In this document: piece by piece, positions 1 to 8,594 of the stretch
Position numbering within the stretch: position 1 is the first letter of the stretch
How the letters are laid out: the number at the start of each line of letters is the position of its first letter
Assembly: GCA_002812295.1 (NCBI GenBank)
Contig: PDIN01000011.1
Span: 1 to 26,825, forward strand
Length of the DNA: 26,825 nucleotides
Direction: 5' to 3'
Source: Pirum gemmata
Lineage: Eukaryota; Opisthokonta; Ichthyosporea
Notes under the pieces: generated by a model
Told to the model about the DNA's origin: nothing
Seen by the model: only the letters and a program-made list of their open reading frames with translations
The model's database searches: none
Translations under genes and position numbers: made by a program

Positions 1-1734
1 AATAATAATAATAATAATAATAATGAAGATGGTTGTAATGATGATGATGATGATATTATTGAAAAACAAAAGCAGTGGCTTGAAGGAAGAACGGAAAGTG
101 TGTACAGTCGAAAGCAACCAACAGCAGTTTTTCGAGGGTCTACTACTGGTATTGGTACTACTAAAGAAACTAATCTCCGATTGAAATTGTGGCATTTGGC
201 TTACCATCAACCCCCTTATCGCAAAGATCGATCATGGCCGTTGTTAGATGTTCGGTTTACCCGAATTAACCGAAGACCTCGAAAACATAAAGATGATCAA
301 TATATTTCGGAAATAGATTTGGAGAAAAATAATCTAAAAGAATCCGAACATGGTACCAAGTTCAAGATAAGTATGTTGGACCAAGTTATTAAATACAAGT
401 ATGTAGTTCACATTGAAGGGTATGTACAAGCATTTCGACTTAGTGAAGAACTAAAACTAGGTATGGTTATTCTTATGCCGGAAACCACGGGTGATGGTAG
501 TAGTTTTAAAGTATGGTATCAAGACTTACTAAAACCCTACCTACACTACATTCCCCTAGCTGCCGACTTAAGCGATATGGAAATACAAATACGTTGGTGC
601 AGGAAAAACAATCGAAAATGTTTTGAAATAAGTCAAAATGCCATCAAGTTTTACCAAGAACATCTACAACAAAACAAGTTGTTGAAAAACATGGCCGGGA
701 TCTTAAACCAGCTTAGTCGGAAGCTACACAAAACCCCGCTTATTTTGTTCGAAAACCCCTTTACCCGGCATCTAAGAACCTTGAACGTTGGTTTTTCTGA
801 GAATTTTCAACAGAAAAGTCCACAGACGTTTCCAGGGACACTATTTTTCTCGTCCAATAACACGGAAATTAGACGAGTTAATTACAACTTAGAAAATGAC
901 ATTTATGTATTGATACTTAAGCTAATCAAGAAAGATCGTACTAGTGAAAAAAAAATATTGGAAATGCTGAACGAGATTTTAGTTTTTAAAGTATTTGAGA
1001 GCATGAACTTGACCGACAAGAATGAAGCATTGCCAAGGTTACTAGCGTTCAACACCAAGGTTTTTGATCTACAAGAAGTAAATATTGATTATCCAACCCC
1101 GGATATTTTAGAATTAGGGCAAGAGTACCAATGTATGAATCAACCATGGATAATTACATCTTTATTACCAGGTACTCTTCTCTACAAGTTATTACAAAGT
1201 TTTACCGATTCTCAGTTAGGTCTTATCAAAGACGTGTTCGAGAAGGCCTTGCATTTATTATCAAGTATCAATAGTGAAGAAAATGGATATGATTTTATTC
1301 ATTATGACTTGATGCCGTGGAATTGTCTCGTGGTGATGGAAAACGATGAAATTCAAAGCTTTTCCATGTGTGACTTCGGTAACTCTTATGTAAAATGTAA
1401 AAAAACCGGCTTTCATACTATAAGTTTGTTCCAAGATGGTCAAACCAAAGTCCCGCTAGTAGTCTATGACATGACTTGTTTAATATTTAATAGTTTATTT
1501 CTTATTTTACAAACCCATAACAACCCTAACAACCCGGACTTCCGAAAACTAGTGTCTAACATTGTACAGCTTTACAAATTAGACATTAAAGAAAACAAAT
1601 CGCAAGAAGTATATTACAGGCAAGTTATTATACAGTTACAATGTTTTAAAAAAATCGACTTTCTACTGTACAACTTAAGTGGTCGAATTAATGAGGTCAG
1701 TATTTCAAATTTAAAAAAATGTTTTCAATTATAA
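1..1734 (+). CDS. GT90-type glycosyltransferase fused to a protein kinase-like domain (5' partial)
   Basis: The frame is open from the first base of the window, so the true start lies upstream; the GTG at 100 is only an internal codon. The visible N-terminus is a run of Asn then Glu/Asp. Nucleotides about 190-680 match the CAP10/GT90 glycosyltransferase pattern: LLDVRFT, then YKYVVHIEGY..FRLSEEL, then LKPYLHYIPLAADLSD. Family members transfer sugars such as glucose or xylose from UDP-sugars. From about 890 to the end the protein looks like a kinase fold: a VAIK-like LILKLIKK, a catalytic-loop HYDLMPWN (His codon at 1300) and a DFG (Asp codon at 1372). The kinase residues look intact, so activity is possible. 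GT10 follows after 9 bases on the same strand, suggesting a shared glycosylation role. Both domain calls rest on motif recognition. Confidence 0.8.
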   Translation, partial: NNNNNNNNEDGCNDDDDDIIEKQKQWLEGRTESVYSRKQPTAVFRGSTTGIGTTKETNLRLKLWHLAYHQPPYRKDRSWPLLDVRFTRINRRPRKHKDDQYISEIDLEKNNLKESEHGTKFKISMLDQVIKYKYVVHIEGYVQAFRLSEELKLGMVILMPETTGDGSSFKVWYQDLLKPYLHYIPLAADLSDMEIQIRWCRKNNRKCFEISQNAIKFYQEHLQQNKLLKNMAGILNQLSRKLHKTPLILFENPFTRHLRTLNVGFSENFQQKSPQTFPGTLFFSSNNTEIRRVNYNLENDIYVLILKLIKKDRTSEKKILEMLNEILVFKVFESMNLTDKNEALPRLLAFNTKVFDLQEVNIDYPTPDILELGQEYQCMNQPWIITSLLPGTLLYKLLQSFTDSQLGLIKDVFEKALHLLSSINSEENGYDFIHYDLMPWNCLVVMENDEIQSFSMCDFGNSYVKCKKTGFHTISLFQDGQTKVPLVVYDMTCLIFNSLFLILQTHNNPNNPDFRKLVSNIVQLYKLDIKENKSQEVYYRQVIIQLQCFKKIDFLLYNLSGRINEVSISNLKKCFQL

Positions 1735-1743
1735 AAAAAAAAA

Positions 1744-2616
1744 ATGCTAAAAATAACTTTTCTTTGTAATTGGTGTACTAGTGAAAATTTAATAAAATAT
1801 TGGTCTAAATTTTTTAAAGGAAAAGATTTTTTAATAACTCCTTTTAATTATGACTATTATGACTGTTATGACTATTATGTAGTTATTAACTCGTCAACGT
1901 ACCTAGAACATCTACCCTTGGACAAGGTTATATACTTTTGTATGGAACCTAATTATCCCGTACCGGATAACTCACACTTGTTCTTTCGGTTTTTCAACCA
2001 TGCCTATCCAAATTTAATGGAATGGCATCTTGATTATTCATGTTGGGAATTACAAAATCGAAATTTTCAATCTAATAAAAAAATACAAAACCACAACCAT
2101 ACTCTACCTATATTATCAACTATATTATCTAACAAAACTACCGACCAAGGTCATAAATTACGTATTGAGCTGGCTAAGATGATGGACTCGGATGACTATT
2201 TACAAATACATGTTTTTGGTAATGTTCAAGATATATATAACTTTAAAATACCTAAACGAAAAGAACTACCATATCATGATAAAAGTGCAGGATTGTTACC
2301 TTATAAGTATCATTTTAATTGTGAAAATAACTTTATTAATAATTATACTACCGAAAAACTTTACGATGGTATTATGGCAGAATGCTTGGTGTTTTACGGT
2401 GGACCAGTCAACATTGTAGATTGGTTGGATCCAAGAGCATATGTTCTCCTTGACATGCAGGATTTACAGTCCAGCTTACAAAAAATAAAAACTTGTATCA
2501 AAAACAATGAATATGAAAAGCGGTGGCCCTATATTTTAAAGGCCAAAAAATATTTATTAACACACTGTACAATAGAGGATCGCTTAAATAATGCTTTAGA
2601 TGGTCGAATATGTTAA
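1744..2616 (+). CDS. GT10 alpha-1,3-fucosyltransferase-like protein
   Basis: A 290-residue protein with the GT10 fucosyltransferase donor-binding signature: YKYHFNCEN at residues 187-195 (family pattern YKFxLxFEN), then NNYTTEKLYDGIMAECLVFYGG with the TEK triad around residue 204. The family moves fucose from GDP-fucose onto GlcNAc or Glc. No signal peptide or membrane anchor is visible, so it would act in the cytoplasm, as with glycosyltransferases of other giant viruses and unlike the Golgi enzymes. The start is the first ATG after an A-run, 9 bases beyond the GT90-kinase stop. Its stop overlaps the convergent stop of the TFIIB-like gene. The length fits a compact bacterial or viral GT10. 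Acceptor and linkage cannot be read from the sequence. Confidence 0.85.
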   Translation: MLKITFLCNWCTSENLIKYWSKFFKGKDFLITPFNYDYYDCYDYYVVINSSTYLEHLPLDKVIYFCMEPNYPVPDNSHLFFRFFNHAYPNLMEWHLDYSCWELQNRNFQSNKKIQNHNHTLPILSTILSNKTTDQGHKLRIELAKMMDSDDYLQIHVFGNVQDIYNFKIPKRKELPYHDKSAGLLPYKYHFNCENNFINNYTTEKLYDGIMAECLVFYGGPVNIVDWLDPRAYVLLDMQDLQSSLQKIKTCIKNNEYEKRWPYILKAKKYLLTHCTIEDRLNNALDGRIC

Positions 2617-3722
2617 GCTGATGATGCCATGTACGAGGTTTGAAAAACTCGGTCAATCTCTTTCACTATTTTCTTGATGGTCAGTTCAGACAGGCATACT
2701 TTGTTAGTAAACTCGTTTAAGGAAATACTTTTATTATTTTTCAGAATATAATAATACACTAGTCCAGCTGCATTACTCTGAGGTCGTGACCGATTTAAAA
2801 GCGCACTCACATTTTTGAGTTTCTCATGCATATCTAATACTTGTTGCTTTTGTTCTTCAGAAGCTTGAAAATTGTTTAGCATTTCAATCAATAAATGATT
2901 ACTAGGAATAACTATTTGCTTTATTGGCGACGTACGTGGAACTTTATTATTAATTAATTTTAATCCTCGTAACGCGGCTTTTCTTTCCAAATTAAAAAGC
3001 TTAATTAATGATTCACAACTTTGCGTATTGTTACAAATCTTATATGCATTAAATACTGCTGCAAATATTATGGCCCGTCTTGAATTGCCGCGATATATTT
3101 TCCCGGCAGTCACTTGTAGATAGATTTCATTGGCATGACTGACTATCTTTTCTCCGAGGTCTAAATCATGTACATCATGGTAGATATTACGAGCCGTATT
3201 CTTGCGCTTTTGGTATCGTTCTAAATCGCTATATTGTACTATGCTTTGCTTTTTGAAACTAGTAATGTCATTACTTTTGGAGCTCTCCGTGGTAACGAAA
3301 AGCTCACTACCTAACTCGGTTCCACATGATCGGCATATTACTATGCTTTTTTCACAAAGAGTATCTAAATGGGTACACGTATCGTTGTCGGTATCGGTTT
3401 TGGTGTCAGTGTTCATGTCCATGTCGATGTCGGCTTTGGCTTTGGCTTCGGCTTCGGCTTCGGCTTCGGCTTCGGCTTCAGCTTGATCTTTGTTGGTGTC
3501 AGAGGATGGTTGTTGTAGTGGTTGTTGTAGTGGTTGTTGTTGTAGTGGTTGTTGTAGTGGTTGTTGTAGTGATTGTAGTGATTGTAGTGATTGTAGTGAT
3601 TGTAGTGATTGTAGTGATTGTAGTGATTGTAGTGATTGTAGTGATTGGTCAGATAAGTCGGTAGATAAAATGTTCGTAACATTTTCTTTTAATAAAGAGT
3701 CCATTAAATTAAATGATTCCAT
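2613..3722 (-). CDS. TFIIB-like transcription initiation factor with a repeat-expanded N-terminus
   Basis: A 369-residue protein. Residues about 185-365 resemble the paired cyclin folds of TFIIB (AGKIYRGNSRRAIIFAAVFNA; later RSRPQSNAAGLVYYYIL, the usual R-x-P-x-S/T-x-A-A-G pattern). A zinc ribbon precedes them, with candidate ligands C116, H118, C130 and C133 (CTH...ICRSCG). TFIIB bridges promoter DNA, TBP and RNA polymerase II; large DNA viruses commonly encode a version for their own promoters. In most TFIIBs the ribbon is at the extreme N-terminus. Here about 110 low-complexity residues come first: nine SLQ triplets, QQPL units, an (EA)n run and D/T-rich sequence. RPB10 lies in the same minus-strand block, consistent with a viral transcription apparatus. 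Confidence 0.85.
   Translation of the reverse strand: MESFNLMDSLLKENVTNILSTDLSDQSLQSLQSLQSLQSLQSLQSLQSLQSLQQPLQQPLQQQPLQQPLQQPSSDTNKDQAEAEAEAEAEAEAKAKADIDMDMNTDTKTDTDNDTCTHLDTLCEKSIVICRSCGTELGSELFVTTESSKSNDITSFKKQSIVQYSDLERYQKRKNTARNIYHDVHDLDLGEKIVSHANEIYLQVTAGKIYRGNSRRAIIFAAVFNAYKICNNTQSCESLIKLFNLERKAALRGLKLINNKVPRTSPIKQIVIPSNHLLIEMLNNFQASEEQKQQVLDMHEKLKNVSALLNRSRPQSNAAGLVYYYILKNNKSISLNEFTNKVCLSELTIKKIVKEIDRVFQTSYMASSA
3565..3647. repeat. 9-bp tandem repeat (TAGTGATTG unit) coding SLQ triplets
   Basis: About nine head-to-tail copies of the 9-base unit, read on the minus strand as Ser-Leu-Gln. It is flanked by related GGTTGTTGTAGT units coding QQPL and, at about 3430-3480, by GGCTTC units coding Glu-Ala. 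All units are multiples of three, so the TFIIB frame is kept. Confidence 0.9.
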
Positions 3723-3828
3723 AACTACTATTTCAAAAAATAAAAAAAACGCAAAGTTGTTTTTTTATTTTTATTTTTTATTCTTTAAATAAACCTTTTT
3801 CTTTTTTTTCTTTTTTTTCTTTCTTTTT

Positions 3829-3877
3829 AAGGTTCTTTTTTAAGGTTCTTTTTTAAGGTTCTTTTTTAAGGTTCTTT
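3829..3877. repeat. 13-bp tandem repeat across the 3' end of the CCHC gene
   Basis: Four copies of AAGGTTCTTTTTT (the last incomplete). On the minus strand each carries Lys-Glu-Pro followed by a TAA. The stop codon of the zinc-knuckle gene (3866-3868) lies inside the repeat, so repeat copies made up the end of the reading frame. Confidence 0.85.
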
Positions 3878-4486
3878 AATAGGGACTGGTTCTTTATTAG
3901 GTTCATCATCGTCCTTAACATCCTTAAAATCATCATCATCCTTAAAATCATCATCATCATCCTTAAAATCATCATCATCATCCTGGTCGACTTCAACAAA
4001 GCCATTTTGAGTGGTAGTAACGCATCCGAGATCTCCAAATATGTTAACAATATCATTATTAGCCCACATTTTCAAATGTGCATATTTAGACGTACATTTA
4101 AACGAGGTATGATCCCACTCTCCACAACTTTGGCAAAATTTCGAGTCTTCTTGTTTTCTATTTTCCTTCAATATGTATATGTAGTAATCGGCAGCGTGTG
4201 ATAAAGAGGGGTATTCTTCAGAGTCAAATCTAACATTATTAACACTATTTTCATCGATTAGGTTCATTACAATGTTGGTCATGGCTTGTTTAAAATGATT
4301 ATTCCAATAAGGAATAGTTCTAACAAGTCGAGTAGATTCTACATTATGCCAACTGGACCAAATTTTAGAAGGTGTTCTAAATTTACTAACAAAGTAATCC
4401 TTATTATTTAGATATACAAAAATATTGTTCACATAATAATTTTTCTCCTGTGAACCAATAATTGGGATTGGTCGAATTCTCTTCAT
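3866..4486 (-). CDS. CCHC zinc-knuckle protein with an acidic repeat tail
   Basis: A 206-residue protein. Residues 118-131 form an exact CX2CX4HX4C zinc knuckle (C118, C121, H126, C131), a motif that usually binds single-stranded RNA or DNA. The first ~110 residues carry no domain I recognise but look globular (many aromatic residues, few repeats). The C-terminus from about residue 166 is a run of Asp with Phe-Lys spacers (DDDDDFK units), ending in KEPVPIKEP. The start is the ATG at 4486, preceded on the minus strand by an A/T-rich gap with (TA)n and repeated CAAAAATA units. A nucleic-acid-binding role is inferred from the knuckle alone. Confidence 0.7.
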   Translation of the reverse strand: MKRIRPIPIIGSQEKNYYVNNIFVYLNNKDYFVSKFRTPSKIWSSWHNVESTRLVRTIPYWNNHFKQAMTNIVMNLIDENSVNNVRFDSEEYPSLSHAADYYIYILKENRKQEDSKFCQSCGEWDHTSFKCTSKYAHLKMWANNDIVNIFGDLGCVTTTQNGFVEVDQDDDDDFKDDDDDFKDDDDFKDVKDDDEPNKEPVPIKEP

Positions 4487-4595
4487 ATTTTTGTATTTTT
4501 GTATTTTTGTATTTTTATATATATATATATAATTTTATACTTTAAAAGTTTTTATTGATTATTGTATTTTTTTAAATTAAAATTGGTGGCGATAT
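4487..4595. other. AT-rich intergenic gap with TATTTTTG repeats and a TA run
   Basis: Holds four copies of a TATTTTTG-like unit (about 4487-4517), a (TA)n run (4517-4531) and the near-palindrome ACTTTAAAAGT. It separates two minus-strand genes and is the likely promoter region of the zinc-knuckle gene and 3' end of the 137-residue gene. No coding sequence is seen. Confidence 0.5.
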
Positions 4596-5009
4596 TTAGA
4601 AAGGACCATAACCAGGAGCTGGAACTTCGGTAACAAAATTAGAAGAATAAGCTGCCTGAGCCATTGCTTGCACCGCTTGACTAGCACCAGAACATGAAGG
4701 TTTAATATGGTTTAGGTAATCATTGGAAACACCGTTACCAACAAACGCTGGATCTATAGCATTGTAAGCGTTACCATTAGCATCAGCTACGTCATGATAA
4801 GCAATAAAGTTACCATATTTTGGTCGATGATAATTTTCCAAAAAGATCATTTGGGCGGGAGTCTGGACAACTTGTTCATCAGTTCCTTGTCCTAATACAT
4901 TCTGATGGAACATATTACATTGGTTAAAATATCTATCTGATAAAATAACGTTGGCCACGGTTTCGGGATTCATCTTACAAGTTTTAAGGGAACGATCTAA
5001 CGAAAACAT
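4596..5009 (-). CDS. Small uncharacterised protein, possibly virion-associated
   Basis: A 137-residue protein I do not recognise. It is hydrophilic, without membrane segments or low-complexity runs, unlike most of its neighbours. It has three Cys (residues 11, 31 and one near 106), an Ala/Gln-rich stretch near the C-terminus and ends in PGYGPF. The start is an ATG with an AAATATTT palindrome about 47 bases upstream. Codon use and composition (normal Gly, Ala and Pro content) suggest a real gene. A structural role is only a guess, based on compact size and similarity in style to small virion proteins. Confidence 0.65.
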   Translation of the reverse strand: MFSLDRSLKTCKMNPETVANVILSDRYFNQCNMFHQNVLGQGTDEQVVQTPAQMIFLENYHRPKYGNFIAYHDVADANGNAYNAIDPAFVGNGVSNDYLNHIKPSCSGASQAVQAMAQAAYSSNFVTEVPAPGYGPF

Positions 5010-5055
5010 TTGTATTATCTTTATTTAATGTTAATATTATTTAAATTTTTTAAAA

Positions 5056-5063
5056 AAATATTT
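5056..5063 (-). promoter_or_regulatory. AAATATTT palindrome upstream of the 137-residue gene
   Basis: An exact AAATATTT inside A7-TA-T8, 47 bases before the ATG at 5009 and just past the kinase stop at 5088. The same octamer has been described as a promoter motif in marseilleviruses. In AT-rich DNA a chance match is possible, and a 3'-end hairpin for the kinase transcript is an alternative. Confidence 0.35.
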
Positions 5064-5087
5064 TTTTTATTTGGAAAAAAAACCCCT

Positions 5088-7583
5088 TTAAATTTTGTAT
5101 AAATGCCTATAATATCTTCTATCAAATAAGTTTTCGTTGTTGAACCTATCTTCATCTTGCTTAGACGATTCTCTTGCTGTGTCTCGGCAATAGTCCTCAA
5201 TAGTCTCTACATCACTAAAGCTATCCTCATTTACTGCTTGAAAGTCATAATTTCGTTCGTAATAATATTCAATATCAATATCACTGTTACTATCACTATC
5301 ATTATTATCACTATCACGATTATTACGGTGATCTCGTCCACGGTTATCACGTCCACGTCCAAGTTGTTCACGGTTACTATTGTTACTACTATTGTTACTA
5401 CTACTACTATTGTTACTACTACTACTATTGTTACTACTACTACTATTATTATTGTTACTACTATTATTTTTGTTACTACTATTTTTGTTACTACTACTAT
5501 TTTTGTTACTACTATTATTGTAAACACAGTTTTTATCATGGGTATAATAATTATCTTCAGAGCTATCGCTATAATCAGACTCTGAACTATACCCACTAGT
5601 ATTGTCATCAGTTGATTCATCATAATCGCTTACATTTTCAATAAAATTGTTTTGCCAATTAACATGACTTTCGGTAGACGGGTTTAATATTTGAATATTT
5701 TCATTAAAAAGTCTTTCCGCTATAATACGACCCTGTAGTTGCGAACCGAGACCCGGATTATTTAGTTGGTTGATAAGTTTAATGTGTTCTTCGTTGCTAG
5801 ACAAAAGAAGCCGAGATTTAGTAAGTTGTTTTTGCGCATCAAAGAAATAGATTTTAGTTTTGTCAGCTTTGTATTCATATTGTAGAGGGAAATATTGTAA
5901 TAAAGTTTTAAGCACTGCTATTGGATTAGGACACAATTTTATTCGTTCATAGTTACGGGCTTTAAATTTAGTTTTAGCTGAAGATTCATAATAAAGCAGT
6001 GCTTCATAACAATCGGCTATAGAACATAAGGACACAAACAAGCGTTCATAGTCGCATTGTAATTTTGGATATTGAATTATTTTTCGGATTTTTTCAAAAA
6101 TATCATTTTTAAAATTTCTTATTAAAGCTTCTCTTTTAGGTCCTTCTAACATCATGTACTCGTTTTTGTACTTATTGACAAATTGAACTATATATAAAAA
6201 CAATTGTTCAATGTAATGTGTGCTATTAATATTTTTTGAAACCAACTTTTCAAATTCATGTTGGAAAGTATCGAGAGACTTTTTTAGTATTCCCAAATCA
6301 AACTTACTGTTCATATTCAACGGTAATCTAATAAGTTTTAATAGACCCGTAATAAACAAGTCCTCGTTATTAAAATTCTTAAATTTTTGAAAATAGTCAG
6401 TAGATAAGAGATAATCTCGGAAAAAAGTATTAGCGGAAATATATAATTCATCATCGAACTGAGCTTTTTTGAGTTGTTCCGGGGAAAGGAACTTGTTTGG
6501 TATTTTTGGTATAATATTCTGTCGGTCGTCGTCCCAACCACATTCCCAGTCTAAGTTACAACCGAAAAACAATTGACGGACCAATGACGTAAATAGCCTG
6601 GTAAATTTATGGTAATGTCGGAATTCATCTATTTCGTTTTGTAAAGAAACTAACATGACTTTTATATCTTTCCATTTATCAAACATGTGTGAGGTATACC
6701 CTATGTCCATAAATTCAAATGAGCTATTGATACCATTTTTTTGTTGGTCCTCATCAGCCTGTTGCGTATAACTAAACCCGTAATCAATTAACACGGGACT
6801 ATGACCAAATGTTGGTATGGCCAAACATTCTCCATTTTGTAAACGATATACATGCACTACCTCGGGTGTCAATTTACGTAATAAGATGTTGTTGGCATGT
6901 AAATCATAGTGGACTAGCCGGCAAGCATCTTGGCCCATGGCTATGGCGGTTAACGTTTGGAAAACAATAGAATATATGGACTCGTCAGCTGCAAGTTCAC
7001 ATCGAATCAGTTTACTAAATTTGATACCGTAGGGAATATTTTCCATTAATAATATAGGCACTTTTATATAATTTCGTTGTAGCTTAAAAGGATTAAATTC
7101 GGCTCGTTGTCTTTCCCTTTCTTCACGGTCCTTAATTGATAGCATTTTTTGCCACTGTTCTATGAGGTTTACATCTATTTTTGTTTCATCAATTATACTA
7201 ACTACTTGACAAAAATGAGGACAAAAATTTTGTAGTTTGCTTTGATTAAACGAGTTCATTATATTATATTCATGATAGGGACTAAATGATAAATGCTTGC
7301 ATAGTTTGTAAACAAAGGTAGAATTATTAGTATTATTGTTATCATTATTATTTAGTTTCGAGTAGTTATCATTATTATTATTTAGTTTCGAGTAGTTATC
7401 ATTATTATTTAGTTTCGAGTTTAGTTTCGAGTTGGGTATAAATAAATCTTCGTCATTATACAGACTCTTTACTTGGTGCCAAGTGTTAGGAATATTTCCT
7501 CGCCACTCCAACTTACCCACAATCCCATGTTTACCGGCAGTAAATAACCCGAGATGGTTTTTATAAAAATTCGGACAATCCAT
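5088..7583 (-). CDS. Viral protein kinase-like protein with Asn/Ser-rich tails
   Basis: An 831-residue protein. The catalytic loop is HYDLHANN (H225, D227, N232) and the metal-binding motif is DYG rather than DFG (D267-Y268-G269). A VAIK-like lysine lies in FVYKLCK and a helix-C glutamate in HEYNIMNSF. The key residues are present, so activity is plausible, probably on Ser/Thr. Between residues ~40 and 85 there are SKLNNNDNY repeats and Asn runs; from about 655 on the tail is Ser/Asn/Asp-rich with an Arg/Asp-rich stretch. The middle (~300-640) is helical with no family I can name. Divergent kinases with a HYDxHxNN loop occur in several giant virus lineages. It may phosphorylate virion or host proteins; substrates are unknown. 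Confidence 0.8.
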   Translation of the reverse strand: MDCPNFYKNHLGLFTAGKHGIVGKLEWRGNIPNTWHQVKSLYNDEDLFIPNSKLNSKLNNNDNYSKLNNNNDNYSKLNNNDNNNTNNSTFVYKLCKHLSFSPYHEYNIMNSFNQSKLQNFCPHFCQVVSIIDETKIDVNLIEQWQKMLSIKDREERERQRAEFNPFKLQRNYIKVPILLMENIPYGIKFSKLIRCELAADESIYSIVFQTLTAIAMGQDACRLVHYDLHANNILLRKLTPEVVHVYRLQNGECLAIPTFGHSPVLIDYGFSYTQQADEDQQKNGINSSFEFMDIGYTSHMFDKWKDIKVMLVSLQNEIDEFRHYHKFTRLFTSLVRQLFFGCNLDWECGWDDDRQNIIPKIPNKFLSPEQLKKAQFDDELYISANTFFRDYLLSTDYFQKFKNFNNEDLFITGLLKLIRLPLNMNSKFDLGILKKSLDTFQHEFEKLVSKNINSTHYIEQLFLYIVQFVNKYKNEYMMLEGPKREALIRNFKNDIFEKIRKIIQYPKLQCDYERLFVSLCSIADCYEALLYYESSAKTKFKARNYERIKLCPNPIAVLKTLLQYFPLQYEYKADKTKIYFFDAQKQLTKSRLLLSSNEEHIKLINQLNNPGLGSQLQGRIIAERLFNENIQILNPSTESHVNWQNNFIENVSDYDESTDDNTSGYSSESDYSDSSEDNYYTHDKNCVYNNSSNKNSSSNKNSSNKNNSSNNNNSSSSNNSSSSNNSSSSNNSSNNSNREQLGRGRDNRGRDHRNNRDSDNNDSDSNSDIDIEYYYERNYDFQAVNEDSFSDVETIEDYCRDTARESSKQDEDRFNNENLFDRRYYRHLYKI
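5390..5520. repeat. Trinucleotide-type repeat coding Asn/Ser runs in the kinase tail
   Basis: Interleaved ACTACTATTGTT and ACTATTTTTGTT units, all multiples of three, giving SSSNN and SSNKN runs on the minus strand. A second, 24-27 base repeat (unit TTTAGTTTCGAGTAGTTATC) at about 7345-7437 codes the SKLNNNDNY units near the N-terminus of the same protein. Confidence 0.85.
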
Positions 7584-7619
7584 AATATGTTTTTTTAGCT
7601 TAATCTTTATTTTTTAAAA

Positions 7620-8594
7620 TCAAGAATAATATTCAGAATGTAACAAATAATGGCACCGAATAATAGGATTTTTTTTATGGAAATAAAAATTGCTTGTGTA
7701 TTGGTATTTTTGTAAAAGAAAGTTTGTAGTAATCATTTCGTTAAACAATATTAAACAGGGAATACATAACATTACTAACATTCTTGTAATAATAAACAAA
7801 GGGCACGCGTCCGAGAGCTCTAGTGATTCCGGAGATATAAAAATATCACTAAAGAAAGACAGATAATATTTAAATATAACCACTACCAAACAAGGTTGGG
7901 CTAAGTATAACCGAGAAAATATATGCATTCTAACCAGTGAGTTACTATAAGAAATTAATCGGTTTTTGTATAAGAATGTGTTAAGCAAGGTAATCCATTC
8001 CCAAGGACCACTTACTACAAAGGCGACCGAGTTCAAAAAAATATGGTAACTGGTAGGAAATAATATCAATACTAAGGGTGTTAAAATTAAATTTACTTTA
8101 ACCCTTACAAGTTTCATAAATCTTGGGTAAACATAATTTTTTATATTGAAATAATTATACAGTTGAAAGGCCAACGTGACCCAGTATGGAATATAATTTA
8201 AATATACGACTGGTTGAATCCAATTAAGTTTAGATAACTTACTTGAAGGCATTATGACAAGACAGGTAAATGAGGGAAACGTCACTAAAAACATGGTAGT
8301 AAGGTATATAAATTTAGTCATTTCTTTTCGGGCCAAAAAGTTTTTTGAAAATAAGTAATTTTCCATAAAAGTAAATCCAAAACTAATAAAAAATACTACA
8401 TACACGCTATTCAAGTCCGGTACTTGTAAAATTTTCAATAGGATAATCATTTGATCTTTCATTATTTCCCAAAAATTCGGAAACGGTAGAAGGTAGGTAG
8501 GAGGCTTCCAGTAGGTTTGTCTTGACATCGGAAAAGCCATCAGAATAACTAGAAATATTAATATTGTTGCTAGCCATTGACGAGGTACCTGCAT
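7620..8594 (-). CDS. Multi-spanning membrane protein overlapping the RPB10 tail
   Basis: I do not recognise the family. The frame stays open back to an ATG at 8693, but residues 1-33 from that start are a low-complexity Asn/Thr run read from the same DNA as the Gln/His run of RPB10. I therefore prefer the ATG at 8594 (MQVPRQWLATILIF). About seven hydrophobic segments follow, for example WLATILIFLVILMAF, VYVVFFISFGFTF, FIYLTTMFLVTFPSF and LILTPLVLILFPTSY. This predicts an integral membrane protein of the host ER or the virion inner membrane. There is no AT-rich promoter-like stretch before either start, so it may be expressed from the RPB10 transcript. A frameshifted fusion is another reading. 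Confidence 0.6.
   Translation of the reverse strand: MQVPRQWLATILIFLVILMAFPMSRQTYWKPPTYLLPFPNFWEIMKDQMIILLKILQVPDLNSVYVVFFISFGFTFMENYLFSKNFLARKEMTKFIYLTTMFLVTFPSFTCLVIMPSSKLSKLNWIQPVVYLNYIPYWVTLAFQLYNYFNIKNYVYPRFMKLVRVKVNLILTPLVLILFPTSYHIFLNSVAFVVSGPWEWITLLNTFLYKNRLISYSNSLVRMHIFSRLYLAQPCLVVVIFKYYLSFFSDIFISPESLELSDACPLFIITRMLVMLCIPCLILFNEMITTNFLLQKYQYTSNFYFHKKNPIIRCHYLLHSEYYS

Noticed and set aside
3326-3664. Plus-strand open frames of poly-Val, poly-Cys/Ser or poly-Leu/Arg over the TFIIB gene
   Set aside because: They are opposite-strand readings of the tandem repeats in TFIIB and have no other sequence character.
5157-5623. Ile/Thr/Val-rich frames on both strands at the kinase tail
   Set aside because: They are shadows of the Asn/Ser repeat; apparent hydrophobic runs come from the ACT/ATT units.
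7620-8594. TspO-like identity for the multi-spanning protein, from WKPPTYLLPFPNFW
   Set aside because: The resemblance is limited to one short Trp/Pro stretch and the number of helices and the spacing do not fit.
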